A stretch of DNA of 64,000 nucleotides from Streptomyces longisporoflavus (GTDB lineage: Bacteria > Actinomycetota > Actinomycetes > Streptomycetales > Streptomycetaceae), in NCBI RefSeq assembly GCF_014649775.1, contig NZ_BMTR01000006.1, positions 372,001 to 436,000 on the forward strand, read 5' to 3'. The position numbers and the translations under genes are program-made. Shown here one piece after another: positions 26,086 to 33,341 of the stretch. The notes under the pieces were generated by a model, which saw nothing but the letters and a program-made list of their open reading frames with translations, was not told where the DNA came from and did not search any database. Position 1 is the first letter of the stretch; every line of letters begins with the position of its first letter.

Positions 26086-27041
26086 GGCGGCGCACGCGAA
26101 GGGGCGCGACATGGGGCGCGGCGGGCGCCGCCGGGCTCGTGCTGCTGTCCGGATGCGCGTCCGGGCCGTCCCTGGAGACGCGGGGCGAGGTCACCGCGCC
26201 GCCCGGCGACAGCCATCACCTGGTCGTGGGCTCGGCGGGGTTCACCGAGAGCGACCTGCTCGCCCAGATGTACGTGCTGCTCCTGAAGAAGGCCGGTTAC
26301 GAGGCGGAGATCCTCTCCGTGGCCAACCGTGAACTGTACGAACCCGCCCTGGAATCCGGGCAGATCGACGTCGTCCCCGAGTACGCGGCGACGTTCGCGG
26401 ACTGGCTGAACGCCAAGAAGAACGGCGCGGACGCGAAGCCGGTCGGATCGCCCGATCTGGACGCCACGATGAAGGCCCTGCGCGGCCTCGCCGCTCCGCG
26501 CGGCCTCACCGTCCTCGACCCTGGCAAGGCCGTCGACCAGAACGCGTTCGCCGTCACCGCGGCCTACGCCGCGCAGCACCGCCTGAAGACACTGAGCGAC
26601 CTCGGCAAGTCCGGCCAGAAGGTACGCCTGGCCGCGGGCGACGAATGCGTGCAGCGCCCGTACTGCGAACCCGGCCTGAAGAAGGTCTACGGCATCGACA
26701 TCACCTCCGTCGACCCCAAGGGCGTGGGCACCACCCAGGCCAAGAAGGCCGTGCAGAGCGGCCAGGACCAGATGGTCCTGACGACGTCGACGGACGCCAC
26801 GCTCGACGACTTCGGCCTCGTCCTGCTGAAGGACGACAAGAAGCTCCAGAACGCCGACTACCTGGTCCCGGTCGTCAACCGCTCGAGCGCGGGCAGCGAG
26901 GGCGTCGCGAAGGCACTCGGCCGCCTCAACTCCGTACTGACCACGGCGGACCTGGCCTCCATGAACGAGCAGGTCGACAGCTGGCGACGGCTGCCGCAGG
27001 ACGTCGCGCGTGCCTATCTGGAAGAGAAGGGGCTGCTGTAG
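26082..27041 (+). CDS. Osmoprotectant-binding lipoprotein (OpuCC-like)
   Basis: 319 aa. Short charged N-terminus, hydrophobic core and lipobox LLSGC at about residue 24. The mature protein shows the family pattern VGSAGFTESDLLAQM and the ligand-site region VPEYAATFADWL. It should capture a quaternary amine at the cell surface and hand it to the two permeases. Last gene of the operon, ending 17 bp before the convergent ATPase gene. Confidence 0.9.
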   Translation: MRRRTRRGATWGAAGAAGLVLLSGCASGPSLETRGEVTAPPGDSHHLVVGSAGFTESDLLAQMYVLLLKKAGYEAEILSVANRELYEPALESGQIDVVPEYAATFADWLNAKKNGADAKPVGSPDLDATMKALRGLAAPRGLTVLDPGKAVDQNAFAVTAAYAAQHRLKTLSDLGKSGQKVRLAAGDECVQRPYCEPGLKKVYGIDITSVDPKGVGTTQAKKAVQSGQDQMVLTTSTDATLDDFGLVLLKDDKKLQNADYLVPVVNRSSAGSEGVAKALGRLNSVLTTADLASMNEQVDSWRRLPQDVARAYLEEKGLL

Positions 27042-27058
27042 CCCACGCCCGGCAGGGG

Positions 27059-28222
27059 TTACGCGTCGGCGACGGAGTCGAACTCCACCTGGTCCCGGGC
27101 CACGCCCTGCGCGTCCGCGTCCACCGAGCGGCGCAGCGCCTCGTGCAGCTTCGCCGGGGTCAGTACGCCGAGGAAGCGGGCCCCGTCGAGGACCGCGACC
27201 CAGCCGGCGTCGTGCTGGAGCATCACGCCGAACGCCTGCTTGAGCGGGGCGCCGACGGGGACCCAGGCCCGCATGCGGTGGGCCAGATCGCCCACCTTGC
27301 CGCCCTCCCCGGCCAGGGCCACCTCGTCGATGCCGACCCAGCCGTGCAGATCCCCGTCCGCGTCCAGGACGACGCCCCAGCGGGCGTCCTCCTCGCGGAG
27401 CCGCGCGGCGGCGTGCGCGGCGGACTCGTCCAGGCGCACCACCGTCGGCTGCTCCAGGTCGTCCGGCAGGATCTCGGTCACCGAGAGACGCTTGAGACCC
27501 CGGTCGGCGCCCACGAACCCGGCGACGTACGGCGTCGCCGGAGTGCCGAGCACCGCGCCGGGCGTGTCGAACTGCTCGATGCGCCCCTGCCCGTACACCG
27601 CGATCCGGTCCCCGAGCCGGACCGCCTCCTCGATGTCGTGCGTGACCAGGAGAACCGTCTTGCGGACCGCCGCCTGCATCCGCAGGAACTCGTCCTGCAA
27701 CTGCTCGCGCACCACCGGGTCGACCGCACCGAACGGCTCGTCCATGAGCAGGACGGGCGGATCGGCGGCCAGCGCACGCGCCACGCCGACCCGCTGGCGC
27801 TGCCCCCCGGACAGCTGCTCGGGGTAGCGGGAGCCGTACATCTTCGGGTCGAGGCCCACCAGGTCGAGCAGCTCGGCCGCCCGTGCCCGCGCCTTGGCCT
27901 TCTTCCAGCCGATCAGCGCGGGGACCGTCGCCGTGTTGTCGAGGACCGTCCGGTGCGGGAAGAGCCCCACCTGCTGGATGACGTAGCCGATACGGCGGCG
28001 CAGGCGGACCGGGTCGACGTCCGCGATGTTCTCGCCGTTGACGAAGATGCGGCCCGCGGTCGGCTCGATGAGACGGTTCACCATCATCATCGTGGTCGTC
28101 TTGCCGCACCCGGACGGTCCGACGAGCGTGACCAGTTCACCCTCGCCGACCTCGAAGGACAGCTCGTCCACGGCCATCGTGCCGTCCGGGTAGCGCTTGC
28201 TGACCTGCTCGAACCGGATCAT
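27059..28222 (-). CDS. Osmoprotectant ABC transporter ATPase with CBS domains (OpuCA-like)
   Basis: 387 aa. ATPase domain with Walker A GPSGCGKTT, signature LSGGQRQRVGVA, Walker B VLLMDEPFGAVD and switch VTHDIEEA, then two CBS-type repeats (about 255-375) ending in FLGVLTPAKLHEAL. CBS pairs in this family sense ionic strength or nucleotides. It is almost certainly the motor of the three-gene importer next door but is on the opposite strand, tail to tail. The ATG has no ribosome-binding site; TAGCGT six bases upstream (28229-28234) suggests a leaderless transcript. Confidence 0.92.
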   Translation of the reverse strand: MIRFEQVSKRYPDGTMAVDELSFEVGEGELVTLVGPSGCGKTTTMMMVNRLIEPTAGRIFVNGENIADVDPVRLRRRIGYVIQQVGLFPHRTVLDNTATVPALIGWKKAKARARAAELLDLVGLDPKMYGSRYPEQLSGGQRQRVGVARALAADPPVLLMDEPFGAVDPVVREQLQDEFLRMQAAVRKTVLLVTHDIEEAVRLGDRIAVYGQGRIEQFDTPGAVLGTPATPYVAGFVGADRGLKRLSVTEILPDDLEQPTVVRLDESAAHAAARLREEDARWGVVLDADGDLHGWVGIDEVALAGEGGKVGDLAHRMRAWVPVGAPLKQAFGVMLQHDAGWVAVLDGARFLGVLTPAKLHEALRRSVDADAQGVARDQVEFDSVADA

Positions 28223-28228
28223 GCACTC

Positions 28229-28234
28229 ACGCTA
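28229..28234 (-). promoter_or_regulatory. -10 hexamer of the leaderless OpuCA-like promoter
   Basis: Read on the minus strand, TAGCGT is followed by six bases and the ATG. No clear -35 is seen upstream, where the sequence is already the end of lutC. Confidence 0.4.
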
Positions 28235-28244
28235 ACCGCGGCTT

Positions 28245-28898
28245 TCAGACTCCGCTCACCAGCACCACCTCCAGGGTGCGCGGCCCGTGCACGCCCTCCA
28301 CCCGGTCAAGTTCGATGTCGCTGGTCGCGGACGGTCCCGAGATCCAGGTCAGCGGGCGGGCGGGGTCGAGCCGTTCGAGTGCCTGCGGGACGGAGGAGAC
28401 GACCTGGTCGGGGACCCGCACGACACAGATGTGGTGATCGGGGACGAGCGTGATCCGCCGGCGGCCCTGGTCGGGCCCGCCGTCCAGGACGATCGTGCCG
28501 GTCTCGGCGACGGCTACCGCGCAGCCGGTGACGACGCTGTCGACCTCGTCGAGCTCATGCGGGGTGCTCGCGGCCCGGTCGGCGATTCGGTTCGTGTCGG
28601 CGGCCTTGAGCCAGTGCGGCGGCAGGCCGGGCGGCGCGAGCACGGTGCGCGCGCCGCGCGCCGCGAGCAGACGTGCGAGCAGCGCGGGCAGCTCCTCGGC
28701 CGTGCACCGGTGCACGTGTGCGCGATAGTCGGCGAGGTTCTCCGCGAGCAGGCCGGTGGTCTGTTCCGTGGAGCGGTCGCCGTGCTCGCGCAGGTAGTCG
28801 CGGGGCACGGCCCGGTCGTAGGCGTGGTTCTTCTTGTCCTCCGGGACGTCGGCCAGCGCTCGCCGGACGCGGCCCAGGATCTGGTCCCTGCTGCTCAC
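28245..28898 (-). CDS. lutC: LutC-type LUD-domain lactate-utilisation protein
   Basis: 217 aa, LUD (LutB/LutC) domain protein: third component of the LutABC complex that oxidises L-lactate to pyruvate with Fe-S and LUD subunits. Conserved core VVTGCAVAVAETGTIVLDGG is visible at about 137-156. GTG start overlaps the lutB stop by 4 bp (GTGA) behind GGAAG. Third of three coupled genes. Confidence 0.92.
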   Translation of the reverse strand: MSSRDQILGRVRRALADVPEDKKNHAYDRAVPRDYLREHGDRSTEQTTGLLAENLADYRAHVHRCTAEELPALLARLLAARGARTVLAPPGLPPHWLKAADTNRIADRAASTPHELDEVDSVVTGCAVAVAETGTIVLDGGPDQGRRRITLVPDHHICVVRVPDQVVSSVPQALERLDPARPLTWISGPSATSDIELDRVEGVHGPRTLEVVLVSGV

Positions 28899-30382
28899 TT
28901 CTTCCCGCCCTTCTCCGTCTGGCCGCCGTTCGTACGCCGCCACCAGTCGCGGAACGGTTCCGCCGGTACCTTCGGCAGGTCGCGCGTCGCGCTCCACGCC
29001 CGGCCGGGTCCGGGAAGCGTGCGCGGATGGATGCGCCGGGTCCCGGACGCCAGCCGCTGCCCGGTCCGCAGTGCGGCAGGACGGCCGAACGCCCAGCCCG
29101 CCGCGCGCATCGCCGCCCGCTCCGCGGCGTGCCCCTTCGCGGGCCGCAGCGTCACCTTCGTGCCGTGCCGCGTGACCTCGCCGCCCTGGACCACCCGCTC
29201 CCGCAGGTGGACGAGGACCTCGGGGATGTCGATGGCGACCGGGCACACCTCGTAGCAGGCGCCGCAGAGGGAGGAGGCGTAGGGGAGCGAGGCGTCGATC
29301 TCGCTCTGGGTGCCGCGCAGTTGGGGGCTGAGGATCGCGCCGATGGGGCCGGGGTAGACCGAGCCGTACGCATGACCGCCGGCGCGTTCGTACACCGGGC
29401 AGACGTTGAGGCAGGCCGAGCAGCGGATGCAGCGCAGCGCCTGGCGGCCCACCTCGTCGGCGAGGGTGTCGGTACGCCCGTTGTCCAGGAGCACGAGGTG
29501 GAAGGTGCTCGGGCCGTCCTCCCGCGCGGTGCCGGTCCACGTCGACGTGTACGGGTTCATCCGCTCGGCCGTCGAGGAGCGCGGGAGCGTCTGCAGGAAG
29601 ACCTCCAGGTCCCGCCAGGTGGGCACGATTTTCTCGATGCCGACGACCGAGATCAGCGTCTCGGGCAGCGTCAGGCACATCCGGCCGTTGCCCTCCGACT
29701 CGACGACCACGAGCGTGCCCGTCTCGGCGACCATGAAGTTCGCCCCGGAGATGCCGACCTTGGCCCGCAGGAACTTCTCCCGGAGGTGCAGGCGGGCGGC
29801 CTCGGCGAGTTCGGCGGGGGTGTCGGTCAGCCCCTCGGGGGCCGGGCGGCCCCAACTGCCCATCTCCTTCTCGAAGATGTCACGGATCTCGCCGCGGTTG
29901 CGGTGGATGGCGGGGACGAGGATGTGCGAGGGCCGGTCCTTGCCGAGCTGCACGATGAGTTCGGCGAGATCGGTCTCGTAGGCGTGGATGCCCTCTGCCT
30001 CAAGGGCTTCGTTGAGGCCGATCTCCTGCGTCGCCATCGACTTGACCTTGACCACCTCGCTCTCGCCGGTGGCCTTGACCAGGTCGGTCACGATGCGGTT
30101 CGCCTCGTCGGCGTCCCCCGCCCAGTGCACGGTGCCGCCCGCCGCGGTGACCGACTCCTCCAGCTGGAGCAGATAGTGCTCCAGGTTGCGGAGGGTGTGG
30201 TCCTTGATCTGTTTGCCCGCCTCGCGCAGAGAGGCCCAGTCGTCCAGCTCGGCGACGGCGCGGGCGCGCTTGTCGCGGATGGTGTGCGTGGCGTGCCTCA
30301 GATTGGCGCGCAGGGTGGTGTTGCGCACGGCTTCGCGCGCGGCCTCGGGAAAGGCCGGCATCCCGACGAACGTGCCGCTCAT
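28895..30382 (-). CDS. lutB: LutB-type iron-sulfur lactate-utilisation protein
   Basis: 495 aa. N-terminal LUD domain (GISGANFMVAETGTLVVVES) and a ferredoxin-like region with two [4Fe-4S] motifs, CIRCSACLNVCPV and CGACYEVCPV, followed by a basic C-terminal tail. This is the electron-transfer and probable catalytic core of the LutABC L-lactate dehydrogenase complex. ATG overlaps the lutA stop (ATGA), so lutA, lutB and lutC are translationally coupled. Confidence 0.95.
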   Translation of the reverse strand: MSGTFVGMPAFPEAAREAVRNTTLRANLRHATHTIRDKRARAVAELDDWASLREAGKQIKDHTLRNLEHYLLQLEESVTAAGGTVHWAGDADEANRIVTDLVKATGESEVVKVKSMATQEIGLNEALEAEGIHAYETDLAELIVQLGKDRPSHILVPAIHRNRGEIRDIFEKEMGSWGRPAPEGLTDTPAELAEAARLHLREKFLRAKVGISGANFMVAETGTLVVVESEGNGRMCLTLPETLISVVGIEKIVPTWRDLEVFLQTLPRSSTAERMNPYTSTWTGTAREDGPSTFHLVLLDNGRTDTLADEVGRQALRCIRCSACLNVCPVYERAGGHAYGSVYPGPIGAILSPQLRGTQSEIDASLPYASSLCGACYEVCPVAIDIPEVLVHLRERVVQGGEVTRHGTKVTLRPAKGHAAERAAMRAAGWAFGRPAALRTGQRLASGTRRIHPRTLPGPGRAWSATRDLPKVPAEPFRDWWRRTNGGQTEKGGKK

Positions 30383-31140
30383 GACAGGGGCTCCTCTTCC
30401 GTGCTCGCCAGGATCTCCGCGATGTGGACCGGGCGTACACCGCTCCTGAGGCGGGTCATCGTGCCCCCGATGTGCATCAGGCAGGAGTTGTCCGCGGCGC
30501 ACAGGGTGTCGGCGCCCGTCGACTCGGCGTTGCGCACCTTGTCCGTGCCCATCGCCGACGAGACATCGGAGTTCTTCATCGCGAAGGTGCCGCCGAAGCC
30601 GCAGCACTCGGCCGCTCCCGGCAGCTCGCGCAGCTCAAGGCCCTTGACCGCCTGGAGCAGCCGCGTGGGGCGGTCGCCCAGGCCAAGACTGCGCAGGCCG
30701 TGGCAGGTGGGGTGGTACGTCACCGTGTGCGGGTAGTACGCCCCGACGTCGGTCACCCCGAGGATGTCCACCAGGAACTCGGTGAGTTCGTACGTCTTGG
30801 GGATCACCGGTGCCAGGGTGGTCGCGAGGCCGTCACCACGGCCCTCGGCGCGGGCCCGTTCTCCCATGCGGGGGTACAGCTCGCGGACCATCGCGCCGCA
30901 CGAGCCGGAGGGCGTCACGATCGCGTCGTACTCGTCAGAGCCGAAGACATCGGAGAAATGGCGGGCGAGCGGCTCTGTCTGGTGGCGGTAACCCGTGTTG
31001 TAGTGCGCCTGCCCGCAGCAGGTCTGTGCCATCGGGAAGTCGACGTCAACCCCTAGCCTGGTCAGCAGTTTCACCACCGCTCGGCCCGTATCGGGATAGA
31101 GCGTATCGTTGACACAGGTCAGGAACAGAGCGACACGCAT
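30379..31140 (-). CDS. lutA: LutA-type CCG-domain lactate-utilisation protein
   Basis: 253 aa with two cysteine-rich CCG domains: QTCCGQAHYNTGY near the N-terminus and AECCGFGGTFA near the C-terminus, the ligands of a non-cubane or [4Fe-4S] cluster in GlpC/HdrB-like proteins. Start at MRVALFLTC behind GAGGAGG. It lies 83 bp downstream of the rhamnulokinase stop in the same direction, so lactate oxidation appears joined to rhamnose breakdown. No obvious promoter was found in the 83-bp gap. Confidence 0.94.
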   Translation of the reverse strand: MRVALFLTCVNDTLYPDTGRAVVKLLTRLGVDVDFPMAQTCCGQAHYNTGYRHQTEPLARHFSDVFGSDEYDAIVTPSGSCGAMVRELYPRMGERARAEGRGDGLATTLAPVIPKTYELTEFLVDILGVTDVGAYYPHTVTYHPTCHGLRSLGLGDRPTRLLQAVKGLELRELPGAAECCGFGGTFAMKNSDVSSAMGTDKVRNAESTGADTLCAADNSCLMHIGGTMTRLRSGVRPVHIAEILASTEEEPLS

Positions 31141-31223
31141 CGCGGGTTCCTCCTCGTCGATCATCGGATGGATGCAGCGTAAGCGCTAGGTGCGCTCTGC
31201 GGGAGTCATGCTGTCGGGACGCG

Positions 31224-32759
31224 TCATGCGGCGACGCGGCGTGCTGCCTCGTCCCACGCGACCCGGCGCGCGGGGTCGCCGGTCGGTTCGTAGCGGGTCA
31301 GCTGCTGGGTGCGAACCAGCAGGGCGCGCATCTCATGACGGTCCCGTATGACGCCCTGCGCTCTCGCCTGCACGAGTACGTTGCCGAGCGCCGCCGCTTC
31401 CGCGGGGCCCGCGACGACCGGCAGCCCGCAGGCGTCGGCGGTCAGTTGGCACAGCAGCGCGTTGCGGGCGCCGCCGCCGACGATGTGGACGACGTCCACG
31501 GACCGGTCCGTGAGGCGCTGGGCGTCCTCGATGGCCCGGCGGTGGGCCAGGGCAAGGGAGTCGAGGATGCAGCGCGTGGTCTCGGCGGGGGTGCCGGGGG
31601 CGGGCTGGCCCGTGGCCGCGCAGGCCCGGGCTATGCGCTGTGGCATGTCGCCGGGGGCCAGGAAGGCGGGATCGGCCGCGTCGACCAGCGAGCGCAGGGC
31701 GGGGACGCCGGCCGCCTCGTGCAGGAGCGTCTCCAGATCCGCGGCCCCGGACCCGGCGCCGGTACCGGTACCCGAATTCGGGGTCTCGGTGGCCCAAGTG
31801 CGCAGGCACTCCTGGAGCAGCCACAGACCCATGATGTTACGGAGGTAGCGAACGGTGCCGTCGATGCCCAGTTCGTTGGTGAAGTTGGCTTCGCGGCTCT
31901 CCTCGGTGCGGACGGGAGCGGTCAGCTCCAGGCCCGCAAGAGACCAGGTGCCGGTGCAGATGTAGGCGAAGTTCTCCGTCGTGGCCGGGACGGCGGCGAC
32001 CGCCGAGGCGGTGTCGTGCGAGGCGACCGTCGTCACGGGGACGGGGGAGGCCAGGCCGGTGTCGTCCAGGACCTGCGGGAGCAGGTGGCCCGCGGAGTCT
32101 CCGGGACGCCGCAGGGGCGGGAACAGACCGAGGTCGATGCCGAGGCGCGACGCCACACCACGGGACCAGTCTCCTGTGCCGGGGTCGATGAGCTGCGTGG
32201 TGGAGGCGTTGGTCAGCTCCGTGCCCAGTTCGCCCGTGAGCCAGTACGTCAGGAGATCCGGGACGAGCAAGAGGTGCTTGGAGGCGCCCAGTTGAGCCGA
32301 GCCCCGGGCGGCCAGGAGTTGGTAGAGGGTGTTGAAGGGGGCGTACTGGACGCCTGTCGTCGCGTAGAGCTCGGTGGCCGGGACCGTTTTCCACGCCCGG
32401 GCCGCGATGCCTTCGGTGCGGGTGTCCCGGTAGTGCACGGGGTTGCCGAGGAGGTTGCCGTCGGCGTCCAGCAGGCCGTAGTCGACTGCCCAGCCGTCGA
32501 TGCCGATCGAGGTGAGGGGAGCGGAGCCCGCGGCGCGCAGGCCGTCGAGGACTCCGGCGTACAGGGAGAGGACATCCCAGTGCAGGGTGCCTGCCGTGCG
32601 GACCGGGCGGTTGGTGAAGCGGTGTGCCTCCCGGAGGTCGAGGGTGTCGGGGCCCGCGCGGGCCACCATGACGCGTCCGCTGGAGGCGCCCAGGTCGATC
32701 GCGGCGAAGCGGTGGTGTGACCGGGGACGGGAGCGGGGTGCGGGGTTGAGGTTGGGCAT
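31224..32759 (-). CDS. rhaB: Rhamnulokinase
   Basis: 511 aa, FGGY-type sugar kinase that phosphorylates L-rhamnulose to rhamnulose-1-phosphate. N-terminal phosphate-binding FAAIDLGASSGRVMVA, substrate region SIGIDGWAVDYGLLD, and C-terminal ATP site VHIVGGGARNALLCQ are intact. I start it at ATG 32759; the frame continues open upstream through the low-complexity repeat region but that is not protein-like. A good ribosome-binding site is missing. A Gly/Thr-rich insertion (SGTGTGAGSGAA, about 395) is unusual. Confidence 0.93.
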   Translation of the reverse strand: MPNLNPAPRSRPRSHHRFAAIDLGASSGRVMVARAGPDTLDLREAHRFTNRPVRTAGTLHWDVLSLYAGVLDGLRAAGSAPLTSIGIDGWAVDYGLLDADGNLLGNPVHYRDTRTEGIAARAWKTVPATELYATTGVQYAPFNTLYQLLAARGSAQLGASKHLLLVPDLLTYWLTGELGTELTNASTTQLIDPGTGDWSRGVASRLGIDLGLFPPLRRPGDSAGHLLPQVLDDTGLASPVPVTTVASHDTASAVAAVPATTENFAYICTGTWSLAGLELTAPVRTEESREANFTNELGIDGTVRYLRNIMGLWLLQECLRTWATETPNSGTGTGAGSGAADLETLLHEAAGVPALRSLVDAADPAFLAPGDMPQRIARACAATGQPAPGTPAETTRCILDSLALAHRRAIEDAQRLTDRSVDVVHIVGGGARNALLCQLTADACGLPVVAGPAEAAALGNVLVQARAQGVIRDRHEMRALLVRTQQLTRYEPTGDPARRVAWDEAARRVAA

Positions 32760-32796
32760 CGGGGCTCGCAGGGGTTGGAGGGCGAGTGCGGGGCAA

Positions 32797-32821
32797 GGGG
32801 GCGGGGGCGGGGCGGGGCGGG
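32797..32821 (+). repeat. G-quadruplex motif with one-base loops
   Basis: Five G-runs of lengths 5, 5, 4, 4 and 3 are separated by single C bases, 38 bp upstream of the rhaB start. G-runs are on the plus strand, that is the rhaB template strand. Confidence 0.75.
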
Positions 32822-32835
32822 AGGAGTGTGGGTGC

Positions 32836-32871
32836 GAGGGCGAGGGCGAGAGCGAGGGCGAGAGCGAGGGT
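32836..32871 (+). repeat. Hexanucleotide tandem repeat GAGRGC x6
   Basis: Six consecutive hexamers: GAGGGC, GAGGGC, GAGAGC, GAGGGC, GAGAGC, GAGGGT. All-purine except the last base of each unit. Confidence 0.85.
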
Positions 32872-32874
32872 GCG

Positions 32875-32922
32875 GGTGAGCGGTGAGCGGTGAGTGGTGG
32901 GTGGTGGGTGGTGGGTGGTGGG
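32875..32922 (+). repeat. Heptanucleotide tandem repeat, seven copies, with G-quadruplex potential
   Basis: Three GGTGAGY units followed by three GGTGGGT units and a terminal GGTGGG. The GGTGGGT part supplies four GGG runs with 4-base loops (32899-32922), a canonical quadruplex pattern. Confidence 0.85.
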
Positions 32923-33025
32923 CGACGCGTCGTGGCTGGATCGTGCGGGGTCGTGCCGGTCCGTCCGCCCACGCCATCTCGGCACGCACGCCTCGCTGCT
33001 GCGCACCGAATGCTGTGCCCGGGCG

Positions 33026-33193
33026 GCGCGGCACCGGAGCGCCGTGGCTGGGCAGCGCGGCACCGGAGTGCTGTGCCGGGGTGGCGCGGCACCGGAGCGC
33101 TGCTTGGGTGGCGCGGTACCGAAGCGCTGTACCAGGGCGGCGTGGCACCGGAGTGCTGTGCCAGGGCGGCGCGGCACCGGAGTGCCGCGTGCC
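33026..33193. repeat. 29-bp minisatellite of hairpin-forming units
   Basis: Units start at 33026, 33055, 33084, 33111, 33140 and 33169 (lengths 29, 29, 27, 29, 29 and a partial last one); a decayed copy precedes at about 33001. Each begins GCGCGGCACCGGAGYGC or a variant. Units 2 and 5 contain GGCAC-N9-GTGCC; unit 4 has GGTAC-N9-GTACC, a paired change that keeps the arms complementary; unit 6 has GGCAC-N11-GTGCC. The period is not a multiple of three, so it is not a protein repeat. Confidence 0.85.
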
Positions 33194-33298
33194 GTGCTCC
33201 GGGCGGGCGTACCGGCACGTCCGCGCCTCCCCCCCCCGGTTGCGCGGCCGTGGGCCGGAGGATCATCTCCGTTCGTCCCGGCAGTGAGACGCGGACGT

Positions 33299-33333
33299 CC
33301 CTCCGGTCGGGAGTGCGGTCGCCGACCGGAGGG
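33299..33333 (-). terminator. 12-bp hairpin after rhaEW
   Basis: Arms CCCTCCGGTCGG and CCGACCGGAGGG are perfectly complementary around an 11-base loop and begin 8 bases after the rhaEW stop on the minus strand. It is the best terminator candidate in the rhamnose locus and would separate rhamnosidase-rhaI-rhaEW from rhaB-lutABC. Confidence 0.75.
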
Positions 33334-33341
33334 GGCTGTGG

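Larger units (their letters stand above)
32760..33341. other. 582-bp repeat-filled spacer between rhaB and rhaEW
   Basis: No gene is supported here although several frames are open because stop codons are rare in such GC-rich sequence. The spacer consists of four different repeat blocks and a terminator-like hairpin, listed separately. It interrupts what would otherwise be one minus-strand rhamnose operon. No -35/-10 pair for rhaB was found. Confidence 0.7.

Noticed and set aside
25377..28109. 910-codon minus-strand open frame over the osmoprotectant genes
   Set aside because: Shadow of the permease and ATPase genes, without any recognisable domain.
33001..33193. Possible CRISPR array (29-bp periodic repeat)
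   Set aside because: The repeats are directly abutting, with no unique spacers, and no cas genes are near. It is a minisatellite.
32760..33266. N-terminal extension of rhamnulokinase through the repeats
   Set aside because: Translation gives low-complexity Pro/Ser/His repeats in shifting frames; the 29-bp period breaks any frame and kinases of this family start near the DLGASSGR motif.
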